In this document: in pieces, positions 40,731 to 51,090 of the stretch
Layout: every line of letters starts with the position of its first letter
Position numbering within the stretch: the first letter of the stretch is position 1
Source of the DNA: Eublepharis macularius
Taxonomy: Eukaryota > Chordata > Lepidosauria > Squamata > Eublepharidae
NCBI RefSeq assembly: GCF_028583425.1
Contig: NC_072800.1
Span: forward strand, 6,709,001-6,773,000
Length of the DNA stretch: 64,000 bases
Direction: 5' to 3'
Notes under the pieces: model-generated
What the model saw: only the letters and a program-made list of their open reading frames with translations
What the model was told of the DNA's origin: nothing
The model's database searches: none
Program-made: the position numbers and the translations under genes

Positions 40731-40744
40731 TCATGGGTCTTAAT

Positions 40745-42120
40745 GATTGTTAATAAAGGTTATGGGTTGGCGTTCGCTTAGTTGCCTGTGTGTATTGGGC
40801 CTTCAATGGCAGTAAATAATAACTTGGTTGAACTAGAGGATGAAATCATATCTCTTCTGGCCAAAAGTGCTATTGAAGAAGTGTCATATGAGGAGTCTGG
40901 GAAGGGCTTCTTTTCTCGTTTCTTCCTGGTCCCCAAGAAAGACAGGGGTTTACGTCCTATTCTAGATTTAAGGGGCCTTAATGCTTTCCTTAAGGTTACA
41001 AAATTTTAGATGGTCACCTTATCTTCAGTTATTTCCTTACTGAAGGAAGGTAATTGGTTTGCTGTCCTTGACCTGAAGGGCACTTATTTTCGTATAGGAA
41101 TACGAAAGGAGCATAGGAAGTACTTAGGTTTTGTTTACCAACAAAGGGTATTCCGTTATAGAGTACTCCCCTTTGGCCTGTCCACAGCACCACGGCTGTT
41201 CACAAAGTGTGTAGCACCTGTGGTGTCTTCAACAACAGGGCTGTACCATTTTTCTGTACTTGGATGATTGGCTTATTGTGGCAGGCTCAGAGGCTAAACT
41301 ACTGCAAGATGTAGACTTAGTAGTAAGCACTTGCCGGCGCTTAGGTCTGCTTATAAATTTTGAAAAATCAAAGCTTGTTCCCTGTCAAACGGTGTCTTAT
41401 ATTGGTGCAGTATTGGACTCTATGGTGGCAAAAGCATTGTTGCCCCATGAAGGAGCTAAGTCAATTAAGGGCATAATTTCTATCTTAAAGAAGAATCGTT
41501 TCCAGTCTGTGCACACAATTCAATGTTTGTTGGGGCGTATGGCAGCTACAACATCAGTGGTGCCATTTGCATGACTTCACATGAGGTCACTTCAGAATTG
41601 GTTTGTACGTAGATATAATCCTATGCAGCACTCTCCCTGCTTGAGGTTTTCAGTGCCTAGGACCATACTGTCATCCCTTAACTGGTGGTTAGAGGATGAC
41701 AATTTGCTTAAGGGAATCCCATTTGGGCATTTGCACCCTGACATCACGGTGACTACAGATGCATCATTGCAAGGCTGGGGGGCCCATTGTGGGTCTTTGT
41801 TTGTTCAGGATGTATGGTCAGAGAGAGAAAGAAGGCTACACATTAATTCATTAGAATTAAGAGCGATACATTTTGCACTTGTGTCCTTTGCAGCGCTTCT
41901 CCGGAATCGTCATGTTTTGGTGCAGACGGACAACACAACTGCAATGTATTACATAAACCTACAAGGTGGTACTGCATCAATGACTCTCTGCAAGGAGGCC
42001 ACACTCATCTGGCAATGGGTGATTCAGAACGGTGTAACAATTCAGGCTATACACATAGCAGGATCCAACAATGTTCGGGCGGATGTGCTCAGCAGGGTAC
42101 TGATGTTGGACCACGAATGA
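40745..42120 (+). pseudogene. DIRS reverse transcriptase-RNase H, broken
   Basis: RT pieces: FFSRFFLVPKKDRGLRPILD, LRGLNAFL, then after a stop at 41007 WFAVLDLKGTYFRIGI, RVLPFGLSTAPRLFTK and, after a shift near 41260, LDDWLIVAG, the catalytic YLDD region. Next GLLINFEKSKLVP and YIGAVLDS, then the RNase H: TTDASLQGWGAHCG, LELRAIHFAL, VQTDNTTAMYYIN and HIAGSNNVRADVLSR. At least three lesions. DIRS elements copy circular DNA that the recombinase then integrates. Confidence 0.85.
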
Positions 42121-42139
42121 ACATTAAACGAAGAATACA

Positions 42140-43363
42140 TTGGTTCGATTTTTTGGATCTGGGGTTCACCAGACAGAGATGTCTTTGCTACATCAAAAAA
42201 TGCCAAGGCTCAAGTGTTTTGTTCAAGGGCAGGGAGCGACCCCCTGTCCATTGGGGATGCTTTCCAGTTTGTGTAGACCCACAAGCTACATTATATATTC
42301 CCCCATTCCCATTAGTGGCAAGGGTTTTGTGCAAAACAGAGAAAGACAATACCAATTGCATTCTGGTGGCACTGTTTTGGCCGAGGCAGTGCCTTCTAAG
42401 TGCCAATTGAGTTTAGTCTTTGATTATCTGTGTGAGTTGAAAAATCAAGGGCTAATGGTTACATCCTTGAAGGTGCATCTAGCTGCTATTTCTGCATTTC
42501 ACGAGCAGGTTGAGGGCCATACTGTATTTTCCGATTTCAAATCCTGCCAGTTTTTGAAAGGAATGTTTAACCTATACCCACCTGTAGCACCGCCGATACC
42601 TCAGTGGTCTTTAGTATTAGCAAGATTGATGCTACCACCGTTTGAACCACTAGCAACATGCTCTTTAGATTTGCTGTCATATATGGTTGCTTTTTTGGTG
42701 GCTGTAACTTCAGCCAGGAGAGTGAGTGAGTTAGCAGCCCTTCAGGCTGACCCTCCCTTCTCGAAATTTCATGCTAACAAGGTGGTTTTACAACCATGCC
42801 TTCAATTTCTACCAAAAGTAGTAACTGCTTTTCATCTTGCACAGGATATTACATTACCCGTGTTTTTTCCTAACACAGAGACTAAGGGAGAAAAAGTTCT
42901 TCACACTTCAGATCTTAGAAGGGCTTTAGCCTTTTATTTAGATAGGACAAAGGGCTTCCATAATAGTCCGCATCAGTTTATTTGTTTTGGGGACAAAGAC
43001 AAGGGCAAAAAAGCATCTCTGCAGACAGTGTCCCAATGGATTGTTTCGGCCATTGTTAAGGTGTATGCAATGGCTGGAATAAAATGTCCATTGCTTCTTA
43101 AGGCTTGTTCTACGAGGTCTCAGGAAGCGTCATCTGCCTTGCTCAGGGGTGTTCCAATTGTTAACATTTGCAAAGCAGCAACGTGGTCTTCTGCCGACAC
43201 ATTCGTGAAGCATTATGCTATGGGTATCAATGCGAATCAGGATATTGCAGTAGCCAGAGCTGTTCTTCAATCCTTATTTTCCTTTAAAAAAAAAAGCACT
43301 AAATTAATTAATACAATTGGAGATTTTATGCAAAATGGTTTATGGCACTGCAATGGTTCATGA
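42140..43363 (+). pseudogene. DIRS tyrosine recombinase, catalytic histidine replaced
   Basis: The recombinase domain covers roughly the last 300 residues of the frame. Visible are SARRVSELAAL (first catalytic arginine), LLKACSTRSQEASSALL where the family has an H-x-x-R box (here C-S-T-R), CKAATWSSADTFVKHY with the nucleophilic tyrosine. The frame is otherwise open, but the upstream segment up to about residue 80 follows a different frame than the RT. Histidine to cysteine in the second box would be expected to weaken or abolish strand transfer. Confidence 0.82.
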
Positions 43364-43623
43364 GATAAGCTAGTGTTGTATTCAACGGTATTGACTATTC
43401 GTTTGGGGAGGATACTCTGTTGGGGAGTTAGTTGCGGAGCCTCTTGCTCTCATTGCTCACTTTCTGTTATGTGTTTGCATGAGAACTTGTTTACCTTTGA
43501 CATTAATTGCTGTCATATTTGAAGTTATGTTTAATAAAGTTGAGTTGGAGTTTCACCCCGCCTCCTCAGCATCTTTAGCTTGGTACTCTCCCATGTGTGG
43601 AGGCACAGAAGAACGGTGATGAA

Positions 43624-43944
43624 AACAGGGTTGTACATACCTATAACTATTGTTCATTGAATTCTTCTGTGCTGACACACATCCCCTCCTACCCCACTGT
43701 GAACTCCAATACTAGCTCTCATGATGGGTTGCGGTGGCTTAGGAGAACTGAGGGAAGGGGCCATTGCTTGCCATTAGTGCGTGTAACCGTTTGGGCAGGA
43801 AACGGTTGCTATAAGCTCGTGAGCAACAGCCTCTTTGGAGCTCAAGAAAGCAGTTAAGAATGTTCTGGTGGCTGGCCTGCACCTGTGTGTCAGCACAGAA
43901 GAACTTGGTGAACAATAGTTACAGGTATGTACAACCCTGTTTTA
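43624..43944. repeat. Inverted repeat at the right end of the DIRS element
   Basis: The left arm 43624-43687 (aacagggttgtacatacct ... cttctgtgctgacacacat) and the right arm 43880-43944 (tgtgtgtcagcacagaag ... aggtatgtacaaccctgtt) are near-perfect reverse complements with about 190 bp between. DIRS elements carry inverted termini and internal complementary regions; this is probably one of these. Confidence 0.65.
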
Positions 43945-43950
43945 ACACGG

Positions 43951-44409
43951 GTGTCTTTCGTTGGCTCAAAAGTGAAGAGGGCTTTATTCTATCTGTCTGA
44001 AATACGGCAATGTGGGTGTCCTCAGGAAATACTACAATCACTCCAAGTTTTATCCAATTTGGATGGGAAACCATGAAGGTACAGACCTGAGAAAAGGGAA
44101 GGGGTATCTTCCACTGAAACCAGTTATGAAAGTGAATCAGTAATGAAAGAAACAAAACTATACAGTTAAAAAAACCTCAATCCTGAAAATGCCCCTTCTG
44201 GAATTAATAATAAAAATGGGGGGGGGGGAGAAGCAAACCTGCATGCCCAAGTTTAATGGACATGTCTTTATTCTATACCAGTTACTGGAACCAGAATCAC
44301 CAGTTCTGCAGTTGATAAATGTCAAGGAGGCAACCACTGAACTTTCCACCCTGTTTGCAGTGTCCAGAACCCATGGTTCCTCAGCATTTCACATGGATCG
44401 GGCTCTCAC
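43951..44409. other. Intron-like DNA downstream of the CDK5RAP1 exon
   Basis: No further CDK5RAP1 exon was recognised here on the minus strand. A poly-G run lies at 44219-44229. Short open frames have no family match. Confidence 0.3.
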
Positions 44410-44540
44410 CTGTCACATGCTGTAGGCAAAGATGAAGGTCATGTTGTAGTGGACCTGGCGCAGGAAGGACATCGACTGCTGATGATCGGCTTCTGTCTCT
44501 CCGCAGAAAACAGCAATGAAATCACTGCTGAGGCTGACTC
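44410..44540 (-). pseudogene. CDK5RAP1: CDK5RAP1 exon (radical SAM core), with a nonsense codon
   Basis: A 131-bp exon with acceptor (ttctgttttgtgtggcag) and donor (cag|gtgaga). It reads GVSLSSDFIAVFCGETEADH, QQSMSFLRQVHYNMTFIFAY, SM, then TGA and CAG. The segment is the 'SSDFI.GFCGETE.DH' block of CDK5RAP1/MiaB, the radical SAM methylthiotransferases; CDK5RAP1 modifies mitochondrial tRNAs (ms2i6A). In the human protein AYSM is followed by Arg-Gln, so the TGA at 44413-44415 replaces an arginine codon, a change expected from CGA by CpG deamination. The expected GFCGE glycine is valine here. The stop would remove the rest of the catalytic domain and the C-terminal TRAM domain. Confidence 0.85.
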
Positions 44541-45010
44541 CTGCCACACAAAACAGAAAGCTCCATGGGAACCCTGACCCAGGGAAGGAAAACAGGGAGG
44601 AGCTGAAGAACTGACTCCAGAAAGTCAAGGAAGTAGCTCCTGGCTTTGCTATTTATTTGCTGTGATTATTCCTTGTTAGCTCGACATCTGTTTATGTAAT
44701 AAAACATTTTAATAAATTAAATCAATAAACTAATACTGTTACAACCCCTTTCTTTCTCTCAGTTAGATTTTGCCTTTATCCCTTTTCTTCTTTTACACCC
44801 TCTCAGTAGATTGCTCCCACTAGGAATTATATTCCAAAATAACTTAAATTTCCCCTTTTATTACATGCCCAAACATCAGGCTCCTTCGTGGGACTATATG
44901 GCCCTGAGGATAGGAATGGGATATGGGAATAACAAATACTCTGGGTTGGGGGAAAAAACAAAATAATTTTTTATTTATACAGTAAGTGTATTGGTCTCAT
45001 ATTATTTCTT
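44541..45010. other. Intron-like DNA of the CDK5RAP1 locus
   Basis: AT-rich, with no exon signals on the minus strand beyond the adjacent acceptor. It ends at the left copy of the L1 target-site duplication (44993-45010). Confidence 0.35.
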
Positions 45011-47875
45011 TTTTTAAAAAAAAAGATTTTTATTGAATGGGTTAACATACAACACAATATACGATACATAGTCATGTACCCTTATATTTAAAGTATATGC
45101 TCCCCCATCCCTTCTCCCTCCCCCTTTTCCCTTTTTGACTTCCAACAGCACTAAAACCCCTTAATTTCTTATCGTTATCTCTAATTACTCTATAGTCCCT
45201 ATTATCAAAGGTAAAGTCCATGTTCATTCTCATAGCTCTTATCACTTAGTAACTATCTAAAGTCCACAGTTGTCATCTCACGTCCCATTTATTTTCCACA
45301 TAGTCCTTAAGTTTCTTCCAGTCAATTAAAAATTCATTTGGATTCTGCTCTCTGTTTCCTTGTCAATTTGTCCATTTCCGCCATATACAATAGCTTTTGG
45401 ATCCATTCCTCAACTTCTGGTATGTCTTCTTGTTTCCAGTATTGTGCATACAAAATTCTTGCTGCAACAGTCATATAGTATAACAGAGTTCTGTCCTTCA
45501 TGTTAACTTCTTGCATATTCAATCCTAACAGCAACATTTCCGGGCTCTTCAATAAATTATATTTCATAATTGACAGCATTTCTCCATAAATCTTAGACCA
45601 AAACATTTTGGCCTTTTCACAGGTCCTCCACATATGGTAAAAAGAGCCCTCATATTTTTTACATTCCCAGCATTTATTTGACATTTCACTGTTTGCATTT
45701 GCTAATTTTTTCGGTGTTAAATATCATCTATAAATCATCTTATATCCATTCTCTTTCAAATTGTTACATGTGGATATCTTCAAAGTATTTCTCCACAAAA
45801 ATTCCCAGCTTTCCATTGTAACATCTTTATTAAAGTTTATTGCCCATTTCACCATTTGTGTTTTAACTACCTCATCCTGCGTATACCATGTTAGCAAAAT
45901 TTTATACAATTTAGAAATCATTTTCACTTCTTCACCAAACAAAATCTCTCCTAGTTCTGTGTTTTTTATTCTGAAACCTACATTTCTTTTGTCAGTTTCA
46001 AATATATCCTTGATTTGCCTATATTGTAACCAGCCGTACTCAAATGGTAACTCATCTTTACTTTTTATCTGAAGGGTATCTTTCTCCCCACTCAATAACT
46101 CCTTATAAGTTAACCAGTCTTCCCCTTTATAATACATATTTGGGTTCACCACTTCCGCCGGTACAATCCACATAGGTCTTTTTTCACCCAGAAATTTCTT
46201 ATGTTTTTGCCAAATCATGTAGATATTCCTTCTCACAAAATGATGCCGAAACATACCATCCATTTTATATTTCTCATACCATAGATACGCATGCCAACCA
46301 AACAAGTTATTGAACTCTTCCAAAGCTAATAATTTTAAATTAGATAATTTAACCCATTCTTTCAACCAGACCAAGCAAATTGCTTCATAATACAGTCTCA
46401 AATTTGGTAGTTGCAAGCCTCCCCTTTCTTTTGCGTCACACAGTACCTTCATCTTAATTCTCGGTTTCCTCCCAGCCCAGATAAAATCTGAAATTCTTCT
46501 TTGCCATTTGTCAGAATGCTTCATTTCTTTAACAATTGGAATCATTTGTAACAGAAACATCATTCTCGGTAATACATTCATTTTAACAACTGAGATACGT
46601 CCCAACAATGACAGATTCAATTTGTTCCATTTCAACAGGTCTCTATCTGTGACCACAGTTTTTCATAATTATTTTTAAATAGATCTATATTCTTAGCTGA
46701 TACTTCTATCCCCAGGTATTTTGTTTTTTGAACCACTTCACACTTTGAAACATTCATTAATTGTTCTTGTTTCTTTTTTGTCATATTTTTGCAGAGCAAT
46801 TTCGACTTTAATCTATTAATAGTAAATCCTGCCAGATCTCCAAACTCTTTAACTTTATCTAACAATATTGGTAATGTCTGGATTGGATCTTCTGCTATAA
46901 ACATTACATCGTCTGCAAACGCTCTGAACTTATAAGAAAACCCTTTGAGTTTTATACCCTTAATATTGTCATCATCTCTTATTTGCCTCAAAAGTATTTC
47001 CAACACTGACAAATAACGGTGAAAGCGGACATCCTTGTCTTGTACCTTTTCTTACCTCAAATTTTTCTGTCAGGTCACCATTTACCACTAATGATGCATT
47101 TTGTTCAAAATATATAGCTTTCACTGCATTAATAAAATCTTGCTCCATTTCCATCTTTTCCATCGTCAAAAACATAAAATGCCAATTCAAATTGTCAAAG
47201 GCTTTCTCAGCATCAGCAAAAAACAGGCCTACTTCTTTTTCTGGATGTTTATCATAATATTCAATGGCATCCAACACCACTCTCGGGTTATCCCTAATTT
47301 GTCTATTCAGTAAAAATTCGGCCTGCTCCTCCCCTACAAATTCCATTAAAAATTTCTTAAGCTTTTCCGCTATAATTCTTGCAAAAATTTTATAGTCATT
47401 GTTTAATAAAGATATTGGCCTGTAACTTTTAACATTTAATAAATCTTGTGACTCTTTTGGAATCAGTGAGATATTTGCTTCATTCCAGGTCTTCGGGAGA
47501 TTTTTCTTCTTAATAATTTCATTCATCAACTTTTGTAGAGGCTGCACCAAGTTTTTTTTCATTACTTTATAAAATTTTGCTGAAATTCCATCCGGACCCT
47601 GTGCTTTCCCTATTTTAGTTGATTCTATAGCATCTAAAATTTCTCCTTCTGTTACTGGAACATTCAAAATGTCTCTCATTGTCTTGGAAATCTTTGGTAG
47701 TTTTGCTCTTTCCAAATATGCTTCTATTTTGTCTAAATCTGTCATTTTCTTTTGGAATAATTTTGCATAATATTTATAAAAAGCTCTTTTTATCCCTTGG
47801 TGGTCCATTATTTCTGTTCCTTCTTCTGTTACCTTCCCTATAACTCATTTTTCCCTTTTCTTTTTCAATTGCCAG
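45011..47875 (-). mobile_element. 5'-truncated L1 in a CDK5RAP1 intron
   Basis: Minus orientation, same strand as CDK5RAP1. The 18-bp duplication ggtctcatattatttctt flanks it at 44993-45010 and 47876-47893. The left end has the poly-T/A tract (45005-45030). It carries ORF2 from just upstream of the RT to the C-terminus. Confidence 0.93.
45260..47808 (-). pseudogene. L1 ORF2 reverse transcriptase, 5' truncated, frameshifted
   Basis: RT motifs GKAQGPDGISAKFYKV, SYRPISLLNNDYKIFARII, ADAEKAFDNLNWHFM, GTRQGCPLSPL and, after a shift near 47000, FADDVMFI. At about 46640 the frame breaks after KLWSQIE and continues in the -1 frame as DRDLLKWNKLNLSL, exactly as in the L1 at 28277-31776. C-terminal cysteine motif CWECKKYEGSFYHMWRTC, followed by further lesions. 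Confidence 0.88.
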
Positions 47876-47893
47876 GGTCTCATATTATTTCTT

Positions 47894-48744
47894 AAGCTTG
47901 ATAGTTTCAAAAGAGTGTTATTTGTTCTTAAAGTTACTTTTCATAGACACAGTCACTCAGATCTTCTCTCAGGCACACACACAGTTTGCCTCTCTTGCCC
48001 TGACTGAATGTTCTTTTACAAACATACACAGTTCAGGCTTCACACAGATTTGCCTAACTGAACTAAACAAGAATCCTTTCAGGCGTCCACACAAGTTGCC
48101 TGCTTTGCTCAGACTGAATCTTTTCTCTCCACTCAGTAACTGACACATCAGTTCACTCCACCCACACTCTCAGTCATCAGCCAATCATATCACTCACTCA
48201 TCCTTCTCTTTCACCCCCATTCTTCACCAACCATTTAAAGACACACACACACTTGAAATAATTACAAATACGTTAATTTCATAAATTAATTTATTAAAGC
48301 ACATTAAGAAACCTTCCCTTGAGGTTCAAGGCAGCATGTGCTACAAGATTGAAAACATTTACAGTTAAAAATCAAAATAAAATAACAATCCCCAAATCCT
48401 TCCTTGCATTTCTTTTGCTGTAATTTAAATGCAAGGCTAGTGGTGAGGCAGGAGCGCTTCTCCCATCAAGATTTCCTGCTTGCACTGTCTCTCCCTAAAA
48501 CTATGCTGTCACCCATGCAGAGCAGTTGCACATGCCATGTAGCTGTAAAGTCCTGGGGGGCCTTAGCCAATGTCCCCCAAATCAGGGCTTATGCATTACG
48601 GCCAAGTGGCTAATGATTTGATCAGTACTGTAACTGCTATTATCATTACTGCTAGCCACTGTGATTCCTCTCATGGATGGAAATGCAGGAGGCACGTAAT
48701 TTCAAAATGAAAAGCCCATGATGAAAAACACTCTGGGCTCACAC
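47894..48744. other. Intronic DNA with degenerate about 56-bp repeats
   Basis: At 47965-48125 three imperfect units each contain caggc...acac...ttgcct...gactgaat-type words, an old tandem or LTR-like structure. A tcactc/cacac-rich segment follows to 48260. No gene visible. Confidence 0.4.
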
Positions 48745-48960
48745 ACCCATGAGAAACTGTGGCTCAGAGGCAGAGGTTCTGCTATGCATGCAAAAGGGCT
48801 CGAGTTCAGTGTCCCCTGTTGCAGTTTCAATTAAAGGTTTTCCTGTGGTGAAGTTCTCCAACAGAGAATGGCCCTGGCTCAATATACTCTCCAAAATCTA
48901 AGCTTCTAGGCCACAGGAAAAAAGTGGCGGATGTCTCAGAATCCAGTACGGGACTGAAAA
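48745..48960 (+). repeat. tRNA-derived SINE remnant
   Basis: gtggctcagaggcagaggttctgctatgcatgc followed by gctcgagttcagtgtcccc corresponds to box A, anticodon and box B of a tRNA-Ala-like SINE head. The tail is eroded. Confidence 0.55.
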
Positions 48961-49300
48961 GGATCTCCATGTGCAGACTTGGCCACAGGATTCTGTTCTC
49001 TTGCTATCTCTCCAGCCAGCCGCAAAATCCACAGGTTGATCTCAGACAGATATGCAAGAGAGCAACTTGTTCATAGTGTATGCAGCTAAGAATTATAAAA
49101 AATCAACAAAATAACCAATGCAATTCTGCTCAGAAGCCTGTTCCCAGAAACCCCTACCAGGACTCCTTTCAAACAGGCACAAAGCAGAGAGGCCAAAAGA
49201 CTTATCTTTGACATTCTTCTTTTTGTGAAAAGCCTTTGCATGTTTCAGCCTCAGCCCTGGGGGTCAAGTCTATCAAAGGGGGAGCAGAGGAGGTGCCTAC

Positions 49301-49340
49301 CTGGTGGTACACCAGCTCCATGTAAGCCTCTTGGGTGTAT
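49301..49340 (-). pseudogene. CDK5RAP1: CDK5RAP1 exon remnant with lost acceptor
   Basis: Read on the minus strand, one base plus YTQEAYMELVYHQ, then gtaggc as donor. It corresponds to the 'GYSREAYVELVHHI' segment of human CDK5RAP1 and has the phase needed to follow the exon at 49884-49981 (ending in GG). Where the acceptor AG should be, the sequence is tg (ttgccttcctg|a), so the acceptor is lost. The next residues of the protein, up to the 44540 exon, were not found. Confidence 0.65.
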
Positions 49341-49424
49341 CAGGAAGGCAAAGGCCGAGTATGCAATGCAGATGCTGAAGCATGCGTGTCCACAGAAGCA
49401 TGGGTGCTTAAATACCTTCTAGTA

Positions 49425-49560
49425 CATTTTTAACCCTCCCTTTCTCCAAGGAGCTCGGAGCAGCATACATGGTTTTCCCCCATTCAATCTTCACAATAGC
49501 CCTGTCAGGTAGGATAGGCTGAAAGAGTGAGAATGGGGCAAGGTCACCCAGCAAGAACTC
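49425..49560 (-). repeat. SINE/LINE tail fragment
   Basis: taccctccctttctccaagg ... cttcacaatagccctgtcag ... ggtcacccagcaag is a common sauropsid SINE-type segment in minus orientation. Family not named. Confidence 0.5.
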
Positions 49561-49562
49561 AG

Positions 49563-49690
49563 ATCATAGAATCGTAGACTTGGAAGGTGTCTTACAGGCC
49601 ATCTAGTCCAACCCCTCCCCCCGCCCAATCCAGGAACAGCCTAGAGCATCTCCACAAGTATTCATCCAGCCACTCCTTGAAGACTGTACA
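49563..49690 (-). repeat. CR1 LINE 3' end fragment
   Basis: atcatagaatcgtagacttg, then ccatctagtccaacccc and cactccttgaag are the reverse complement of a CR1 3' end, including the terminal attctatgat type octamer. Strongly 5' truncated. Confidence 0.75.
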
Positions 49691-49883
49691 TTACATCATA
49701 CAGGCTCTACATGCTTGGCTACTACATATTTTAATGGGGGGGAAGTAGCCACAACAAGATGTGGAATACCTCTACCTTCTTATAACTTGAAAACCATTTT
49801 GTTTATACCCTCCCTCGATAAAAACTAGGCAGGCCAGATCTCATGGCCTCCAAGCAGCCAGCCAAGCTCCGTCTCTTGCTTAC

Positions 49884-49981
49884 CCTCTCCTCATGGCCTC
49901 CAGGGCACAAGTACTGCCACTTTGGGCAGGACCATGGAGCTGCCTGCAAAGGTTGTGCCTTTCCTGCATGAACTGAAAGAC
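49884..49981 (-). pseudogene. CDK5RAP1: CDK5RAP1 exon (HLPxQSGS region)
   Basis: A 98-bp exon with good splice sites (ctcttcctggcag and agagg|gtaagc), open throughout. It reads VFQFMQERHNLCRQLHGPAQ, SGSTCALEAMRR plus GG. It aligns with 'V.Q.I.ER.N.C.QIHLPAQSGSS.VLEAMRRGY' of CDK5RAP1. The conserved leucine of HLPAQSGS is glycine, and the arginine-valine before LEAM is cysteine-alanine, substitutions unusual for this highly conserved radical SAM segment. The exon itself is spliceable, but its neighbours are damaged. Confidence 0.82.
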
Positions 49982-50078
49982 CTGCCAGGAAGAGATGCTG
50001 TTCACCTGGCAACCACTATTCTCTTGGAAGAAACCCCATTAGTCAAGGCCAGAACTGCTGGCCCTGGGAGAAATCCAT

Positions 50079-50308
50079 CTCATCTGGGAAATCTTTGGGG
50101 TGCAGGGAAGTGAAGCAGATCCTCATTTCAGAGTCGACCAGGGACACCCAGTACAAAAGGCCTGCGAAGCGCAAGCCACCCTGTTTGGTTTTGTAGACAG
50201 TGCTGAAGCTGCAGCTCGGGGGGCTGGCGCTGCTGATAGGAACTGGATCTCAGAGGTGTCTCGGTAGCTATTGACATTTTGACCAAAGAGGGTCACCTCC
50301 TTTAGGTC
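50079..50308 (-). pseudogene. CDK5RAP1: CDK5RAP1 exon (EVTLxGQNVNS region), frameshifted, donor lost
   Basis: After acceptor ccttcctccccttgcag it reads DLKEVTLFGQNVNSYRDTSE, IQFLSAAPA, then within the C-run near 50222 the frame must shift by one to read YKTKQGGLRFAGLLYW, VSLVDSEMRICFTSLHPKDF, PDE. All match the corresponding stretch of CDK5RAP1 (MiaB core, GQNVNSY motif). The 230-bp length is one short of a multiple of three. The exon end gatgag is followed by AT where a donor GT is expected. Exons upstream of this one were not found in the window. Confidence 0.82.
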
Positions 50309-50596
50309 CTGCAAGGGGAGGAAGGCTGGTTGGTCCAGGAAGAGAGACACAGCTGAAGGAAAATAAGGAAGACTGGAGGGGGAGAGGGGACATGCTTTGT
50401 CAGAGAACTGAAAGCCATTGGAAAAGTGGGGAAAATGTGGCATCAGACCATAGCCCCCTGAAATCTCATGAATAAAGTTTTGCAGAGTTTGTAAGACTTC
50501 AAGAAAAAACACCTGTAAAAGCAGTCAAGCAACAACCGTAGCATCAAAGAAATGAGAGCATACAGCAGCAAAGACTCTCAAAGTATTTTCAGATCT
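50309..50596. other. Intron-like DNA of the CDK5RAP1 locus
   Basis: No recognisable exon or repeat. Confidence 0.3.
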
Positions 50597-50762
50597 ATGG
50601 TTATTGTGGTTTTTCCGGGCTGTATTGCCATGGTCTTGGCATTGTAGTTCCTGACGTTTTGCCAGCAGCTGTGACTGGCATCTTCAGAGGTGTAGCACTG
50701 AAAGACAGGGATCTCTCAGTGTCAAACTCTGAGATACAGCCCGGAAAATCCACAACAACCAT
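50597..50762. repeat. Palindromic Penelope-type terminal fragment
   Basis: It begins ggttattgtggtttttccgg and ends ccggaaaatccacaacaacc, imperfect reverse complements. The body (cctgacgttttgccagcagc, tgtgactggcatcttcagag) is a common squamate repeat linked to Penelope-like elements. Confidence 0.6.
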
Positions 50763-50939
50763 CGTTCTCCAGCCATGAAAGCCTTCGACAATATATTTTC
50801 AGATCTGTCAACACTGGCATTTGTCTTTAGTGGTTGAACACCAGCACTCCACAAGCCAAAGGATACTTTGTGTGTGTGTGCATGCGTGTGCACACACATG
50901 GACTTTTCACAGACCCAAAGATTCAGAGATCAGCATTGC

Positions 50940-51090
50940 ACTGGGACTGAGAAATGCAGATTCACACAGGTTCACTGTGGGGGAAAGTCACCTACTCTTG
51001 GCGTCTGTTTCCTGACCACAAAAGAGGAATGGCAAATCTGCAGGGTTGTTCTGAGAATGCATAAGAGAGCGCATTAACTTGTGCAAAACT
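50940..51090 (+). repeat. MIR-like SINE fragment
   Basis: gtcacctactcttggcgtctgtttcctgac, then ggaatggcaaatctgcaggg and ttgttctgagaatgcataag follow the order of MIR core and tail. tRNA head missing or eroded. Confidence 0.5.

Larger units (their letters stand above)
35680..43950 (+). mobile_element. DIRS1-like tyrosine-recombinase retrotransposon, split by an L1
   Basis: Order on the plus strand: 5' leader, gag (35831 to about 37763), RT-RNase H (about 40745-42120), tyrosine recombinase (about 42140-43363), and a terminal region with inverted repeats (43624-43944). An L1 in the opposite orientation sits between gag and RT (37943-40730) with its target-site duplication. Several stops and frameshifts break every gene. 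The left terminus seems lost at the junction with the Neptune-like element at about 35670. Confidence 0.87.

Noticed and set aside
43955-44155. Minus-strand segment with VIVVFPEDTH considered as the CDK5RAP1 C-terminal exon
   Set aside because: The likeness to the 'KVIFPDAE' part is only a few residues and the flanks do not fit.
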